A stretch of 64,000 nt of DNA from Bosea sp. Tri-49. GTDB lineage: Bacteria > Pseudomonadota > Alphaproteobacteria > Rhizobiales > Beijerinckiaceae. Shown here piece by piece: positions 8,721 through 17,686 of this stretch. The notes under the pieces were generated by a model, which saw only the letters and a program-made list of their open reading frames with translations, made no database searches and was not told where the DNA came from. The stretch's first letter is position 1; the number at the start of each line of letters is the position of its first letter. Both the position numbers and the translations under genes were made by a program. The stretch covers positions 2,542,001-2,606,000 of the forward strand of contig NZ_CP017946.1 of assembly GCF_003952665.1 (NCBI RefSeq). Direction: 5' to 3'.

Positions 8721-11700
8721 TTAGCGGACCGCGACGAGTCCACGCCGGGAAAGGCCCGGTCCCGCGACGACGCTGAGCTGTGCCAACTCGACGTCAAGCT
8801 CGGCCTGAGGGCTGCCGAAATCGGCGAGTTCCTGCGCCGCTTCGTAGAGCATGACAGACGCATCGACATCGACGGTCCTGATGGACGCGCCGCCAGCTCG
8901 AATCGTCACGCGATAACGCTCGGTATCCTCCCCGAGCGGCACCTCGGCCGTTTCCCAGGAGTCACCCCCGAAACGGCTGCGCCGGATCCAATTCAAGGCA
9001 ATGCCAGATGGCAGGCGCCGAGCCCGGACACGCACGGGCGCCAATGGCCGCAACGGTGCGATCCCGACAGTCGCGAAGAGCTCGCGCATCGAGGCGGCGG
9101 CGACGTCAGCATTGGGTGGGCCGACCCGATAGCGGACATGCCGGCCGACATCGTCGAGGCTCGTCGTCAACGAGACCGCTGCGCCATCGAGCACGACCAC
9201 GCGTGCCCCTGGAGCCAATGTTCGCGCTGCGGCGGGCTCCGAGCCGCCGAGCCCGCGCACCATCTGCGACAGCCGGAATGTCCGCGCAGCGATCAGCTCC
9301 ACCCGCGCCGCTGTGGCGATCTCGACCTCCCCCGCCGCATCGATGAATGCTAGCGCATTGCCTCCGGCAAGGGCCGCCTCCGGCGCAACCGAAGCGAGGC
9401 TGCCGCCACGCAGCCGAACGTCAACCGAAGCGTAACGATCGGTCCGCCAAAGCGGGCCATGGGCGAGTTCGGTCAAGGTCTCGCCCATGATCGATGGCGC
9501 CGCGACGATGCCAACCAGTTCAAACGGCATGCCCTCGGTGGCGCGCCAGATCGCTAGCGCACCAGGCCAAGGATCGGCGAAGGCTGCGAGAGACTGCAGT
9601 GGTGGCGGCACCTCCCGCACGATCGGAAGGTCGAGGATCAGGGCGTCCGGCCGCCCTGCAATCCGCGGTGTCAGCTTCGGAGGGCGCTCGCCTTCTGCCG
9701 CACCTGCTGCCGCACCGCGATAAATGGCTGGCTCGACCGCACGCGCACTGGCGCGCCGGGTCGGACCATCGCTGATCCGCGTCAGCCGGAACAGACGCGG
9801 TCGGCCGGCAACATCGAGCGAGATCACATCGCCCGCTTCAAGACCGACGCAGCGCGGTGAAAGCTCCAGTTCGAGCGTTTCGCGACCCGCCCAGATCTCC
9901 TGCAGCCGCTGGTCGGCGAGACGCTGGCCTTCGGCACGGCGCGTGACCACGGGAAGTTCGACGGCGTTTTCTCGGCGCGCGGCCCCGGCGAGGCGGCGCG
10001 AGCGGGCGGTCGCCTGACGATAGTCCTCGTTGCCGTCGATATGGACCAGGCGTAGCTCGCGCGGCAGCTCGCTCTCCTGTGCGCGGCGCAGTTCGAAGGG
10101 CTGGCCATCGCGATCGAGCACGAGGTCATCAGCCGACAAGGCGCGTGCGACAGTCGCCGCGCGGCCACGGAAGGCGAGCTTGCCGGAGGACATCACAGCG
10201 TCGAAGCCGAAGGCCTGGGCCAGCGGCTCGAGCGCCTGTCGCGCGGAGATCGGCCGGTCGAGAACATAACCATCGACGAAACCGTCGATGGCGATTTCAT
10301 CCGGTCCAGGCAGGCCATAATCGGCTAGGATCGCGCGCACCAATCGATCGAGCGTCACGCCTTCGAGGCGGCCGTTGACCCAGTGGCCGGTGTCGTAGTT
10401 CGTCCCGTCCGCCCAGACCGAAGTCAGGTCGGGAAAGGCCGGGAACGGCCTTGCATCCCAGGTCCAGACGAAGACGTTGGCCGGATCGACCATGCGCAGG
10501 CCGAGCGAAGGCGCTATCGGATTGCGCTGTGGTTCGAAACCGGGAAGCGCGGGATCAAAGCCCGACAGGATCGCCTCCAGCCCACGCGCCTGGACGAGAT
10601 CGTCGCGCGCCCTCGTCGAGAAATGCGGATAGCCGCCATCGACAGATTTCGGATCGGGAAAGACGTTCGGCGAGTTGCCGCCCTTGTCGACGGCGGGCAG
10701 GCCGATCTCGGTCAACCAGACCGGCTTCGAGCCGGGCAGCCAACCCGTCGCGCCGATCTCCACGCCGGCGACACGCTCGACATGGGAATTCAGCCACCAG
10801 TTCGGCAGGTCCTTCTGCCGGAAGACCCAGGGCTTGCCAAAGGCGCCATCCGTGATTGGCAGACGCATCTGGGCGTAGCGACTGGAAAGGTCGGCGTAGT
10901 GCCAGTCATAACCCTCACCGGAGGTCAGGCGCTTGCGCAGGTAGTCGACATCGGCCGGCCCCCGCGCAACGGCGAGGTCGGCATGATCGGGCGTATCGCG
11001 CCAGTCGGAAAGCGGCGCGTAATAGTCGATGCCGATCGCGTCGATGTGCGTGCTCGACCAGAGCGGGTCGAGCGGAAAACGAACCTCCTGCCCGCCATCG
11101 CGAACATGGGCACCGTATTCGGTCCAGTCAGCTGCATAGGTCAGCTTGGTCGATGGTGGCAGGATTGCGCGGACCTCGGCCGCAAGCGCGACCAACCCGT
11201 TGACCATCGGATAATAACCCGGAGCCCCGCGCACCCGCGTCAGACCGACCAGCTCGGAGCCGATGATGAACCCCTCGACCCCGCCGGCCGCCTTGGCGAG
11301 CATGGCGGCATGCAGCACGGCGCGGCGAAAGCTCCACTCGCCCGGCCGGGCGCAGATGACCTTGTCGCCGTCGAGCGAGAAGTCGACAGCCGTTGCGGAG
11401 CCGAGAAAGCTCGCGATCTGGCTCGTCGCGGCCGACGTACCGTCCGGAGAGCTCGGCCGGCCAGGGGCGGGCGAGCAGGTGATGTGGCCGCGCCAGGGGT
11501 AAGGCGGCTGGAATGCATTACCTGTGCGCGGATCGACCAACGCGTTGCCCGCCGGCACATCCATCATAACGAACGGATAGAGCACCACCTCGAGCCCATA
11601 GACATGGCGCAGGCGGCGGATGAGCGCGACGACGCTGCCGTCCGAAGGCGTGCCGCCATAGGCAGGCCTGCCGTTCGACTGGCTGACGACGCGGGCCGTC

Positions 11701-12653
11701 AGCCGATCAAGCCCCGCTACCGACCACGGCGCGTCAGGCGTATTCTTGTCGGCGATCTCGACGCGCGGTGCGATGGTGCAATGGTCCGCCCGCAGATCGT
11801 CACCGAACCAACTGACGACCAAGGAAATACGTCGCAGGTTCGGGCAGAGCGCCAGCAGATGCGTGATCGCGCCGTCGATATCGGTGGTGCTGTGCAGCTG
11901 GTGCCGGTTCTCGGCGATAGTGACGCCAGCTTCAGGCTCCTGGTTGACCAGAGTCGGCTGATAGATGAACTCGCTCGCGCCGGGGATCAGCGTCACGGCG
12001 CGGATCATCTCGCCGAGGCCAGGCACCGCTCGCACCACCTCGAAGGAGAATTGCGGTACGCGGTTGCCGTAATCAGCGAGCGGAAAGCGCTCGAACACGA
12101 CATAGGCCGTACCACGATAGGCCGGCGCGGCGCCCGCCTCCTTGGCGGCGATCAGCGGATCGGGCTCCTGATTCTCGAAGCCGCGATGGATGCGCAGCGA
12201 CACGGCATTGAAATCGATCTCGCGCCCATCGGCCCAGATTCGGCGGACGAAGGCGATCGGCCCCTCGCAGATCGCGATCGCGAGATTGGCGTAGTAGCTG
12301 TAGGTGGCCTCGTAGGTCTTCTGCGCCTTCTGGCCGCCCTTGCCGCCGCTCTTGGTACGGGTGACGGTGGTCGTCACCTCCTCCTCGAAGCGCGTCGCCC
12401 AAATCAGTTGCCCGCCGAGCCTGGCTCGCCCGTAGACCCGCGGGATTGGCGCCCCCTCGGTCGAGGCGAGGCCGTCGATCTCCTTGAGGCGCGGGCCTTC
12501 GACGATGCGTGTGCCACCGCCGCCGTCGAACAGGCCCTGGTCGAGGCTCGCACCGGCGATGGCGCCGAGCGAGCGACCAATCATGGCACCGAACGGGCCG
12601 CCGACGGCCGCTCCGAGCACCGAACCGGCGACCTGCAGGACGAGCGTAGCCAT
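8721..12653 (-). CDS. GTA tail-tip 'megatron' protein (g15-type, TIM-barrel)
   Basis: Largest structural protein of the gene transfer agent, 1310 residues. The N-terminus has a Gly/Ala-rich segment (about 1-40). A TIM-barrel-like region follows in the middle (about 400-740, with DWTEYG, IGIDYYAPLSDW and WLTEIGLPAVDKGGN). Then come tail-fibre-like beta domains up to the end. In RcGTA the equivalent protein closes the baseplate and forms part of the DNA exit path. The ATG at 12653 shares one base with the g14 stop (TAATG), which fixes the start. Last gene of the cluster. Confidence 0.92.
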   Translation of the reverse strand: MATLVLQVAGSVLGAAVGGPFGAMIGRSLGAIAGASLDQGLFDGGGGTRIVEGPRLKEIDGLASTEGAPIPRVYGRARLGGQLIWATRFEEEVTTTVTRTKSGGKGGQKAQKTYEATYSYYANLAIAICEGPIAFVRRIWADGREIDFNAVSLRIHRGFENQEPDPLIAAKEAGAAPAYRGTAYVVFERFPLADYGNRVPQFSFEVVRAVPGLGEMIRAVTLIPGASEFIYQPTLVNQEPEAGVTIAENRHQLHSTTDIDGAITHLLALCPNLRRISLVVSWFGDDLRADHCTIAPRVEIADKNTPDAPWSVAGLDRLTARVVSQSNGRPAYGGTPSDGSVVALIRRLRHVYGLEVVLYPFVMMDVPAGNALVDPRTGNAFQPPYPWRGHITCSPAPGRPSSPDGTSAATSQIASFLGSATAVDFSLDGDKVICARPGEWSFRRAVLHAAMLAKAAGGVEGFIIGSELVGLTRVRGAPGYYPMVNGLVALAAEVRAILPPSTKLTYAADWTEYGAHVRDGGQEVRFPLDPLWSSTHIDAIGIDYYAPLSDWRDTPDHADLAVARGPADVDYLRKRLTSGEGYDWHYADLSSRYAQMRLPITDGAFGKPWVFRQKDLPNWWLNSHVERVAGVEIGATGWLPGSKPVWLTEIGLPAVDKGGNSPNVFPDPKSVDGGYPHFSTRARDDLVQARGLEAILSGFDPALPGFEPQRNPIAPSLGLRMVDPANVFVWTWDARPFPAFPDLTSVWADGTNYDTGHWVNGRLEGVTLDRLVRAILADYGLPGPDEIAIDGFVDGYVLDRPISARQALEPLAQAFGFDAVMSSGKLAFRGRAATVARALSADDLVLDRDGQPFELRRAQESELPRELRLVHIDGNEDYRQATARSRRLAGAARRENAVELPVVTRRAEGQRLADQRLQEIWAGRETLELELSPRCVGLEAGDVISLDVAGRPRLFRLTRISDGPTRRASARAVEPAIYRGAAAGAAEGERPPKLTPRIAGRPDALILDLPIVREVPPPLQSLAAFADPWPGALAIWRATEGMPFELVGIVAAPSIMGETLTELAHGPLWRTDRYASVDVRLRGGSLASVAPEAALAGGNALAFIDAAGEVEIATAARVELIAARTFRLSQMVRGLGGSEPAAARTLAPGARVVVLDGAAVSLTTSLDDVGRHVRYRVGPPNADVAAASMRELFATVGIAPLRPLAPVRVRARRLPSGIALNWIRRSRFGGDSWETAEVPLGEDTERYRVTIRAGGASIRTVDVDASVMLYEAAQELADFGSPQAELDVELAQLSVVAGPGLSRRGLVAVR

Positions 12654-13099
12654 TAGGGATCGAGCTCCGGAAAGGCGAAGGCGTGGCTGAGATGGCGGCG
12701 CCACCAGCCGGTAAAGGCAACCTCGCCGACCGCCGCGCCGTCATGGGCGTGCAGAATGCGGTCCCGCTCGATCAGAATGGCGCAATGCGCCGCTGGCAGA
12801 TGCTGGCGCCAGCGGAAGAGCAGGACGTCGCCGGGCCGCGCAGCCTCGATATCGAGAGGCCGCAGGTGACGCTGCGCCGCCAGTGCCAGTGTCTCGCCCG
12901 CACCCTGCTGGGCCCAGTAGGGCGAATAGGGTGGCGTCGGCTCGGGTTCGTCGCGATAAAGGTCGCGCCAGATCCCACGTACCAGGCCGAGGCAGTCGCA
13001 ACCGACGCCGCGCAGCGACGCCTGATGGTGATAGGGCGTGCCGAGCCAGCCGCGTGCCGCCGCAACGATGCGTTCGCGCGTCGTATCGGTGCCCGTCAT
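12653..13099 (-). CDS. GTA NlpC/P60 peptidase (g14-type)
   Basis: 148-residue NlpC/P60 cysteine peptidase thought to cut peptidoglycan stem peptides during DNA entry. The motif CDCLGLV has nucleophile Cys36, and AAHCAI has His105. Starts in a 4-base ATGA overlap with g13 and ends in a 1-base overlap with g15. Order and size match RcGTA g14. Confidence 0.92.
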   Translation of the reverse strand: MTGTDTTRERIVAAARGWLGTPYHHQASLRGVGCDCLGLVRGIWRDLYRDEPEPTPPYSPYWAQQGAGETLALAAQRHLRPLDIEAARPGDVLLFRWRQHLPAAHCAILIERDRILHAHDGAAVGEVAFTGWWRRHLSHAFAFPELDP

Positions 13100-13986
13100 T
13101 GGAACAGGCTCCCGCCATCGAACGGGCCGGCACCAGGATTATCCGTGGCGGCGCCGCCAATGATGAAGTCGTTGCCCGGCAAATGCGGGAAGCCGCGGAA
13201 GTTGACGCCGTTGCTGAACTTGTTGCGGCAGGTGGTGAAGCGCTTGTCGCAGCCGGCCTGGGCCGTGAAGACATCGCCGACCATGATCGGCTGCGGCGCA
13301 GCCTGCCAAAGCTGCAAGACGATCGCGCCACCGTCCTCACGGTGGCTGCGTATCTCTGTGGCGAAGCCAGTGTTGGCGCCCGCGGTGAAAACCAGCCGGC
13401 CGCCGCTGAGGTAGCCGTCGCCATAACCGGAGAGTGCCGGCGCAGTAAGCGAGAGCCGTCCATCCGTTGCAGCGACGGTCGCCGCAGACGAGCTAGGTGT
13501 GACACCACAACGCGTGTCCCCGAGATCGGCCGAGCAACTCGCAGTGTAGAGCCGGCCACGCTCCTCGTCGAAGGCCTTGCCGAGCCCCCGGACCTCAGCG
13601 GTGAAATTGCTGTCGCTGCGCTTCACCTCGCCGACAAAACCGGTCTCTAGCAAGGTGCGCTGGCTCGGATCGGCCCAGTTGACCAGCCAGAGTGCGACAC
13701 GGGCATCGTCGTAGAGCCCACGCGACAAATCCTGCTCGTTGAGGCCGCTTGCCGCCAAGGCTCCGAGCACCTCGCCGCCGCCGGTCGTGAAGCCGAGCTC
13801 GGAGCTGGCCTCGGCGGCTTCAAGGCCGGCATTCGCGCGGAACAGAACTCCGTCGAAAGCAAGATCGCGGTCATGATCAGTGAAGCCGAGCACCGCCCCG
13901 TCGCGTCGGGTCAGGCTCCAGCAGCGGCAAAGCGTGGTCGCCTCGCCGGCGACATGCGCCGCGAGCGCCGGGGAAAGTATCCGCAT
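13096..13986 (-). CDS. GTA baseplate hub protein (g13-type, DUF2163)
   Basis: 296-residue protein of the DUF2163/BR0599 family. N-terminal part has CWSLTRRDG and GFTDHDRDLAFDG. The C-terminal part is Cys-rich: CSADLGDTRCGV and CDKRFTTCRNKFSNGVNF, ending FIIGG and a short tail. The RcGTA hub protein has been reported to hold an iron-sulfur cluster, and the conserved cysteines here would allow one. Lies 8 bases after g12 and overlaps g14 by 4 bases. Confidence 0.92.
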   Translation of the reverse strand: MRILSPALAAHVAGEATTLCRCWSLTRRDGAVLGFTDHDRDLAFDGVLFRANAGLEAAEASSELGFTTGGGEVLGALAASGLNEQDLSRGLYDDARVALWLVNWADPSQRTLLETGFVGEVKRSDSNFTAEVRGLGKAFDEERGRLYTASCSADLGDTRCGVTPSSSAATVAATDGRLSLTAPALSGYGDGYLSGGRLVFTAGANTGFATEIRSHREDGGAIVLQLWQAAPQPIMVGDVFTAQAGCDKRFTTCRNKFSNGVNFRGFPHLPGNDFIIGGAATDNPGAGPFDGGSLFQ

Positions 13987-13994
13987 GGCAAACC

Positions 13995-14636
13995 TCAGTC
14001 GGCGATCTCGACGATCGGGATCTTGGGGATGTCACCGGCCTCGAAGGCCGACAGATCGACCTCGATCGCATCGGTATCGAAGCGGACCGGAACATCGAAG
14101 GAGAAGCCGGCGCTGACGACGGAGCCGGCCGGTGGCGCATGGCCGACAGCGAAAGTGACTTGTCCGCTGGCGTGATCGCAGGACACGGCTGTCGGCTGCA
14201 CCTGCACGACACCGTCGACCGCGATGAGCACGCTCCCGGCCAACGGCTTGGTAATGCGCCGGACGTAAGGAGCGTGCAGTCCGCCATAGAGCTTGCAGAG
14301 CTGGAAGACCCGTGTCGCCCCGTCGCCGACGCCGATCTGCTGATCACTCGCCACAGGCGTCGCCGACGGGCCACAGCTCTTCCAGTCGAGCTGGTCGCGC
14401 CAGCGGAAGCCATAGAGCCGGCCGCGGCGCTCTTCGAAGAAGGCGACGACCTCAGCGAGCGCATCGAGAGTGCGGATGCCGAAACCGGCATCGTAGCGCC
14501 TGCGCGAATGCGCCCAACGACTGTTGCGGACCTCCTGGCCCGAGGCCAGCATCACCACTTGGGTCAGCCGCTCCGGCCCGCCGCGGGCACCGCGCGCGAT
14601 CCCGGTCGGGAAGCGCACCTCGTGGAAGCCGCTCAT
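13995..14636 (-). CDS. GTA distal tail protein (g12-type, DUF2460)
   Basis: 213 residues, DUF2460 family, homologous in order and motif to the RcGTA distal tail protein. It opens GFHEVRFPTGIARGARGGPE, then RNSRWAHSRRRYDAG and FFEERRGRLYGFRWRDQLDW. It joins the tail tube to the baseplate hub. It lies 28 bases downstream of the tape measure gene and 8 before g13. Confidence 0.93.
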   Translation of the reverse strand: MSGFHEVRFPTGIARGARGGPERLTQVVMLASGQEVRNSRWAHSRRRYDAGFGIRTLDALAEVVAFFEERRGRLYGFRWRDQLDWKSCGPSATPVASDQQIGVGDGATRVFQLCKLYGGLHAPYVRRITKPLAGSVLIAVDGVVQVQPTAVSCDHASGQVTFAVGHAPPAGSVVSAGFSFDVPVRFDTDAIEVDLSAFEAGDIPKIPIVEIAD

Positions 14637-14664
14637 GCTGCCTCTCCTGTCATGTTGCTAAAGG

Positions 14665-15255
14665 TCAGAGCGCCCGGTTGCCGCGCGCCACGGCGCGGGC
14701 GATCGCCGCCGAGACCTGCGCCTCGGAGCGGCGGAAGCTGTCGGCGTCAGGCGTCGTGATCTGGACGGTGACGCTGGCCGGACGCCGCTCGCCGCCACCG
14801 GCAGCGCGTACGCCGAGCTTGCCGTCAGGACCACGCGACAAGGGCATGATCGCTTCGGCTCCACGTTCGCCCATCAGCCCGAGGCCGCGCCCCATGGCGA
14901 AATAGGACGGTGCCGCGACAACGCCGCCATCGGCGAAGGGCGAGACCGGCAAACCACCGCCACCTCTCATGCCGCCGGTGAAGAGGCCAACCAGGCTGTT
15001 GATGCCGGAGCCGAGCCAACTCGAGATCGCGCTCTGCAGCGGCTTCAGGGCCGACTTCAGTAGGCTCTGGCTCAGCGACGTGCCGATGTTGCGCAGCACG
15101 TCTTCGAAGCGCTTGCCCTCGACGATACCGCTGGCGAAGGCCGTGGTGATCGACTTGCCGAAGGCCTGCGACGCCTTGGTCAGGCTCTGGGTCAGCGTGT
15201 TCAGCGTGCGAAGGCCACCGAAATCGAAGGAGGGAGAAGCGTCTTCGTCAGCCAT
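14665..15255 (-). CDS. GTA tail tape measure protein (g11-type, short)
   Basis: 196-residue tape measure protein. N-terminal amphipathic helices (about 20-60) are followed by a hydrophobic segment around SAISSWLGSGINSLVGLFTGGMRGGGG (residues about 85-113; described in parts only) and a C-terminal region with FAMGRGLGLMGERGAEAIMPL. The short length fits the short GTA tail. The ATG at 15255 was chosen over an upstream ATG because GGAAAGG lies 6-10 bases before it. It overlaps the upstream small gene by 8 bases. Confidence 0.85.
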   Translation of the reverse strand: MADEDASPSFDFGGLRTLNTLTQSLTKASQAFGKSITTAFASGIVEGKRFEDVLRNIGTSLSQSLLKSALKPLQSAISSWLGSGINSLVGLFTGGMRGGGGLPVSPFADGGVVAAPSYFAMGRGLGLMGERGAEAIMPLSRGPDGKLGVRAAGGGERRPASVTVQITTPDADSFRRSEAQVSAAIARAVARGNRAL

Positions 15256-15496
15256 CGATGCGACCTTTCCAATCGTCATGATCACAGGAAACGAGATCCG
15301 GATGGGCCTGCATCAGTGCATCTAGCGTCGTGCGCGAGGGCGCTTCGACCGCTTGAGGCGGCCGGTAGGCCTCGATCGCAGCAAAGATTTCGCGCGGACT
15401 TGCGGCCCAGAAGACATCCGGCGGCCAGCGCAGGCGCCCGAGCCCGAAGGCCATCACCTCGCGCCAGGGAAAAGGGACCGCCGCCGGCGCGCTCAG
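15248..15496 (-). CDS. GTA tail assembly chaperone, second part (g10.1-type), start uncertain
   Basis: Phage_TAC_6-like protein. The recognisable core PWREVMAFGLGRLRWPPDVFW and TPREL-like ASPREIF is followed by a tail ending DDWKGRIDG. The only conventional starts are GTG 15457 and ATG 15454. Both would cut off the conserved-looking FPWRE segment just upstream, which stays open in frame without ATG, GTG or TTG back into g10. A CTG at 15496-15494 overlaps the g10 stop (CTGA) and would give 82 residues; a -1 frameshift from g10 is another option. The coordinates given use the CTG. Confidence 0.6.
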   Translation of the reverse strand: MSAPAAVPFPWREVMAFGLGRLRWPPDVFWAASPREIFAAIEAYRPPQAVEAPSRTTLDALMQAHPDLVSCDHDDWKGRIDG

Positions 15497-15846
15497 ACCG
15501 CCGGCGGCATCGAAGGGCGAGCTCCCGAGACCTCGCCGGCCGGGGCGAAGGTCGCGTCGAGCAATGCGATCGCAGCAGCGATGGCGCCGTTGAGCCCGCC
15601 GTCAAAAGGGAGCGTGGCAACCTCGTCCGTGGCCAGCGCACTGCCGGCCCCGCGTAGCCCGGCCGCCAGGATGCGCGCGATATCGCGGGCCGAAAGCCGA
15701 CCGGCGGCGAAGCGTTCGCCCAGCGCCGGCAGGTTCTCGACCGAGAATGCATCCTCGAGTTCGGCGAGCGCGCCGAGCGTGAGCCGCATCGGCAGCGCCC
15801 GCCCCTCGACCATCAGGGCGACCTCGCCCCTGTAGCGATTGACCAT
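15493..15846 (-). CDS. GTA tail assembly chaperone (GTA-gp10 family)
   Basis: 117-residue GTA-gp10 family protein: EVALMVEGRALPMRLTLGAL, AELEDAF, then ARILAAGLRGAG. In phages this position holds tail assembly chaperones that coat the tape measure protein. It lies 11 bases after the major tail gene. Its stop is embedded in the reading frame of the following small gene. Confidence 0.88.
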   Translation of the reverse strand: MVNRYRGEVALMVEGRALPMRLTLGALAELEDAFSVENLPALGERFAAGRLSARDIARILAAGLRGAGSALATDEVATLPFDGGLNGAIAAAIALLDATFAPAGEVSGARPSMPPAV

Positions 15847-15857
15847 GCCGTTTCCCC

Positions 15858-16268
15858 TCAGGCGAGTGTGAAGGTGAGTTGGCCGGCCGATTCCAGCGAG
15901 AGCTCGAAGGTGACCTCGGCGGCATGGTCGCCGCGATATTCGAGCGTCGAGAGCTGGAACGGCCCGGTGATCGTGCCGAAATCGGGGACGATCACCTGCC
16001 AGTCGCGGATCGCGCCATCGAAGAAGATCTGGCGAACCAGCGCGTCCGACGCCTCGTCCTTGAAGATGCCGGCGCCGCTGATGCTGGCGCGGCGCATGCC
16101 GGCGCCTGCCAACAGCTCGCGCCAGCGCCCCGCCGACTCGGTATGGGTGACATCGACCGCCTCGGCGTTGAAGGCGATCTGGCGGGCGCGCAAGCCCGCT
16201 ACGGTGACGAAGCTGCCGCCCGCATCGGCGGCCTTGAGCAACAGGTCCTTGCCTTTCTGGGCAGGCAT
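15858..16268 (-). CDS. GTA major tail tube protein (g9-type)
   Basis: 136-residue TP901-1-like major tail protein; copies stack as rings to form the tail tube. The family pattern is clear: MPAQKGKDLLLK, then FNAEAVDVTHTESAGRWRELLAGAG, GAGIFKDEASD and a C-terminal LEYRGDHAAEVTFELSLESAG. It lies between the tail terminator and the tail assembly chaperone, as in RcGTA. Confidence 0.92.
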   Translation of the reverse strand: MPAQKGKDLLLKAADAGGSFVTVAGLRARQIAFNAEAVDVTHTESAGRWRELLAGAGMRRASISGAGIFKDEASDALVRQIFFDGAIRDWQVIVPDFGTITGPFQLSTLEYRGDHAAEVTFELSLESAGQLTFTLA

Positions 16269-16288
16269 GGGCGGTCCTTTCGTGCGGG

Positions 16289-16699
16289 TCAGAGCGCCTC
16301 GGTGACGGCGCGGAAGGTCAGGGTCACGGTCGGCAGATGGGTTTTGGGGTCGCGGGTCAGCTTCGAGGACAGCCAGGTCAGATTGACCAGCCGGTGCTCT
16401 TCAGGCGCTAGCGCGGCATCCTCCAGGCTGATGACGATCCGGGCTGCCGTCTCGAGCGCCTTGCGCGAAGAGGCGCTCTCCCCCGCCCAGACGACGAGGG
16501 AAAGCTTCTGCTCGCAACCGCGGTCGCTGCCGGTCGACCAGTCCTCGGCCGTGACGTCGCCATGGACAATGTAGAGCCCGTTCAGGGCGCGCGGCGGCTC
16601 GTCATGGATGCGGCCTGCTCCGATCAGCGCCGTCAGCCCGGCATCGGCGGACAAATGCGCGTGGATCGCGCGTCGCAGCGGCAGGATGGCGTCGCTCAT
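16289..16699 (-). CDS. GTA tail terminator (g8-type, DUF3168)
   Basis: 136 residues, DUF3168 family: LRRAIHAHLSADAGLTALIG, then RIHDEPPRALNGLYIVHGD. It caps the tail tube at the head side. It overlaps g7 by 4 bases (ATGA) and is followed 20 bases later by the tail tube gene. Confidence 0.92.
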   Translation of the reverse strand: MSDAILPLRRAIHAHLSADAGLTALIGAGRIHDEPPRALNGLYIVHGDVTAEDWSTGSDRGCEQKLSLVVWAGESASSRKALETAARIVISLEDAALAPEEHRLVNLTWLSSKLTRDPKTHLPTVTLTFRAVTEAL

Positions 16700-17043
16700 C
16701 GGCTTACCTCCTCGGCCAGGCAGACGAGGCGCCGACGGCCGCCATCGGGATCGCCAGCCGTGCGGATGTCGAAGATCTGATCACCGGCGCGCAGCCGCTG
16801 ACCGGCATCGACGCCGGCGCGCCAGCGCAGGGTGATGCGGTGGCTCGCCGCCTGCTCGGGCCGCTCGCCGCGCCAGCGCTCATCGCCCGAAAGCCATTCG
16901 ACCTGGGCCCAGACAGCGGCAACGGTCTCGAAGCTGCGAAGCTGGCCGCCGGCGCCATCCGCCGTTTCAACGGGTGCCTCCAGCAACAGGCGGCAGCGTA
17001 GCGCGCCGACAGGACGCCGGCCTTTCGATGTCTCGCGAAGCAT
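16696..17043 (-). CDS. GTA head-tail adaptor/stopper (g7-type)
   Basis: 115-residue head-tail joining protein of the SPP1 gp16-like family. Features include an N-terminal beta region, WAQVEWLSGDERWRGERPEQAASHRITLRW and a C-terminal DQIFDIRTAGDPDGGRRRLVCLAEE. It shares one base with g6 and four with g8, so translation is chained. Confidence 0.88.
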   Translation of the reverse strand: MLRETSKGRRPVGALRCRLLLEAPVETADGAGGQLRSFETVAAVWAQVEWLSGDERWRGERPEQAASHRITLRWRAGVDAGQRLRAGDQIFDIRTAGDPDGGRRRLVCLAEEVSR

Positions 17044-17612
17044 CAGAGCCTCACACGGCGAAAGGGAGCGACGAGTGCGGCGATCTCGGCCGGCAGCCGC
17101 ATTGCATCGCGGCTGACCACATCGCCGCGATGCTCAAACCATCGACAGGCGAGCCTGAGCACAGCCTGCCGCAGCGGCGCCGGCACCGTATCGCGCGTCG
17201 TACCGAAGCCGGCGACAAGGTCGATCTCGATCGAAGAACGGGCGCGGCCGGGCACCGAGACCGGACCTGAAACGCTGATCAGCGGCGGATCGGAGCCCTC
17301 CACCAATGTCAGCGACGACGGCGTTACCAGTTCAGCGACACCGGCGGCAGGATGGACGCGTGCAGCCGTGAGGCTGCGCACCGGCGAGAGCGGCAGGCGG
17401 ATCTCGCCGCCCGGCGGCCAGGCGTCGAGCACGATTCGCCAGCCTTGCTCGATCAGGAGACGCCCGGAAGCGGCCTCGATCATCAGCCGAGCCGCTGTGA
17501 TCAAGGTGCCGAGCAGCTCATCCTCGTCGTCGACAAGAATCCGTAGGAAATCCTTGGCTTCTGATAGCGAGACCGGTTCGATGACGGGTGGCGTCAGGGC
17601 GAGCGGCGTCAT
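17043..17612 (-). CDS. GTA head-tail connector (g6-type, phiE125 gp8 family)
   Basis: 189-residue connector protein: PVIEPVSLSEAKDFLRI near the N-terminus, a central beta region and the C-terminal PAPLRQAVLRLACRWFEHRG typical of phiE125 gp8-like adaptors that dock on the portal. It is the first gene of the distal half of the cluster, separated from the capsid gene by two opposite-strand protease genes. It may therefore need its own promoter, and I do not see an obvious one. Confidence 0.92.
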   Translation of the reverse strand: MTPLALTPPVIEPVSLSEAKDFLRILVDDEDELLGTLITAARLMIEAASGRLLIEQGWRIVLDAWPPGGEIRLPLSPVRSLTAARVHPAAGVAELVTPSSLTLVEGSDPPLISVSGPVSVPGRARSSIEIDLVAGFGTTRDTVPAPLRQAVLRLACRWFEHRGDVVSRDAMRLPAEIAALVAPFRRVRL

Positions 17613-17686
17613 GGTCTCTCCTCTCCCGGGTTTGAACGGGGCCGGCGATGCGCTATCGAACCCGGCCCGACAGCGGAGACGGCTCG

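Noticed and set aside
10383..12656. A 757-codon open frame on the plus strand opposite the GTA g15 gene
   Set aside because: Its product is low-complexity Arg/Asp/Gly/His text typical of the antisense of a GC-rich gene; the minus-strand frame encodes a clear g15 protein.
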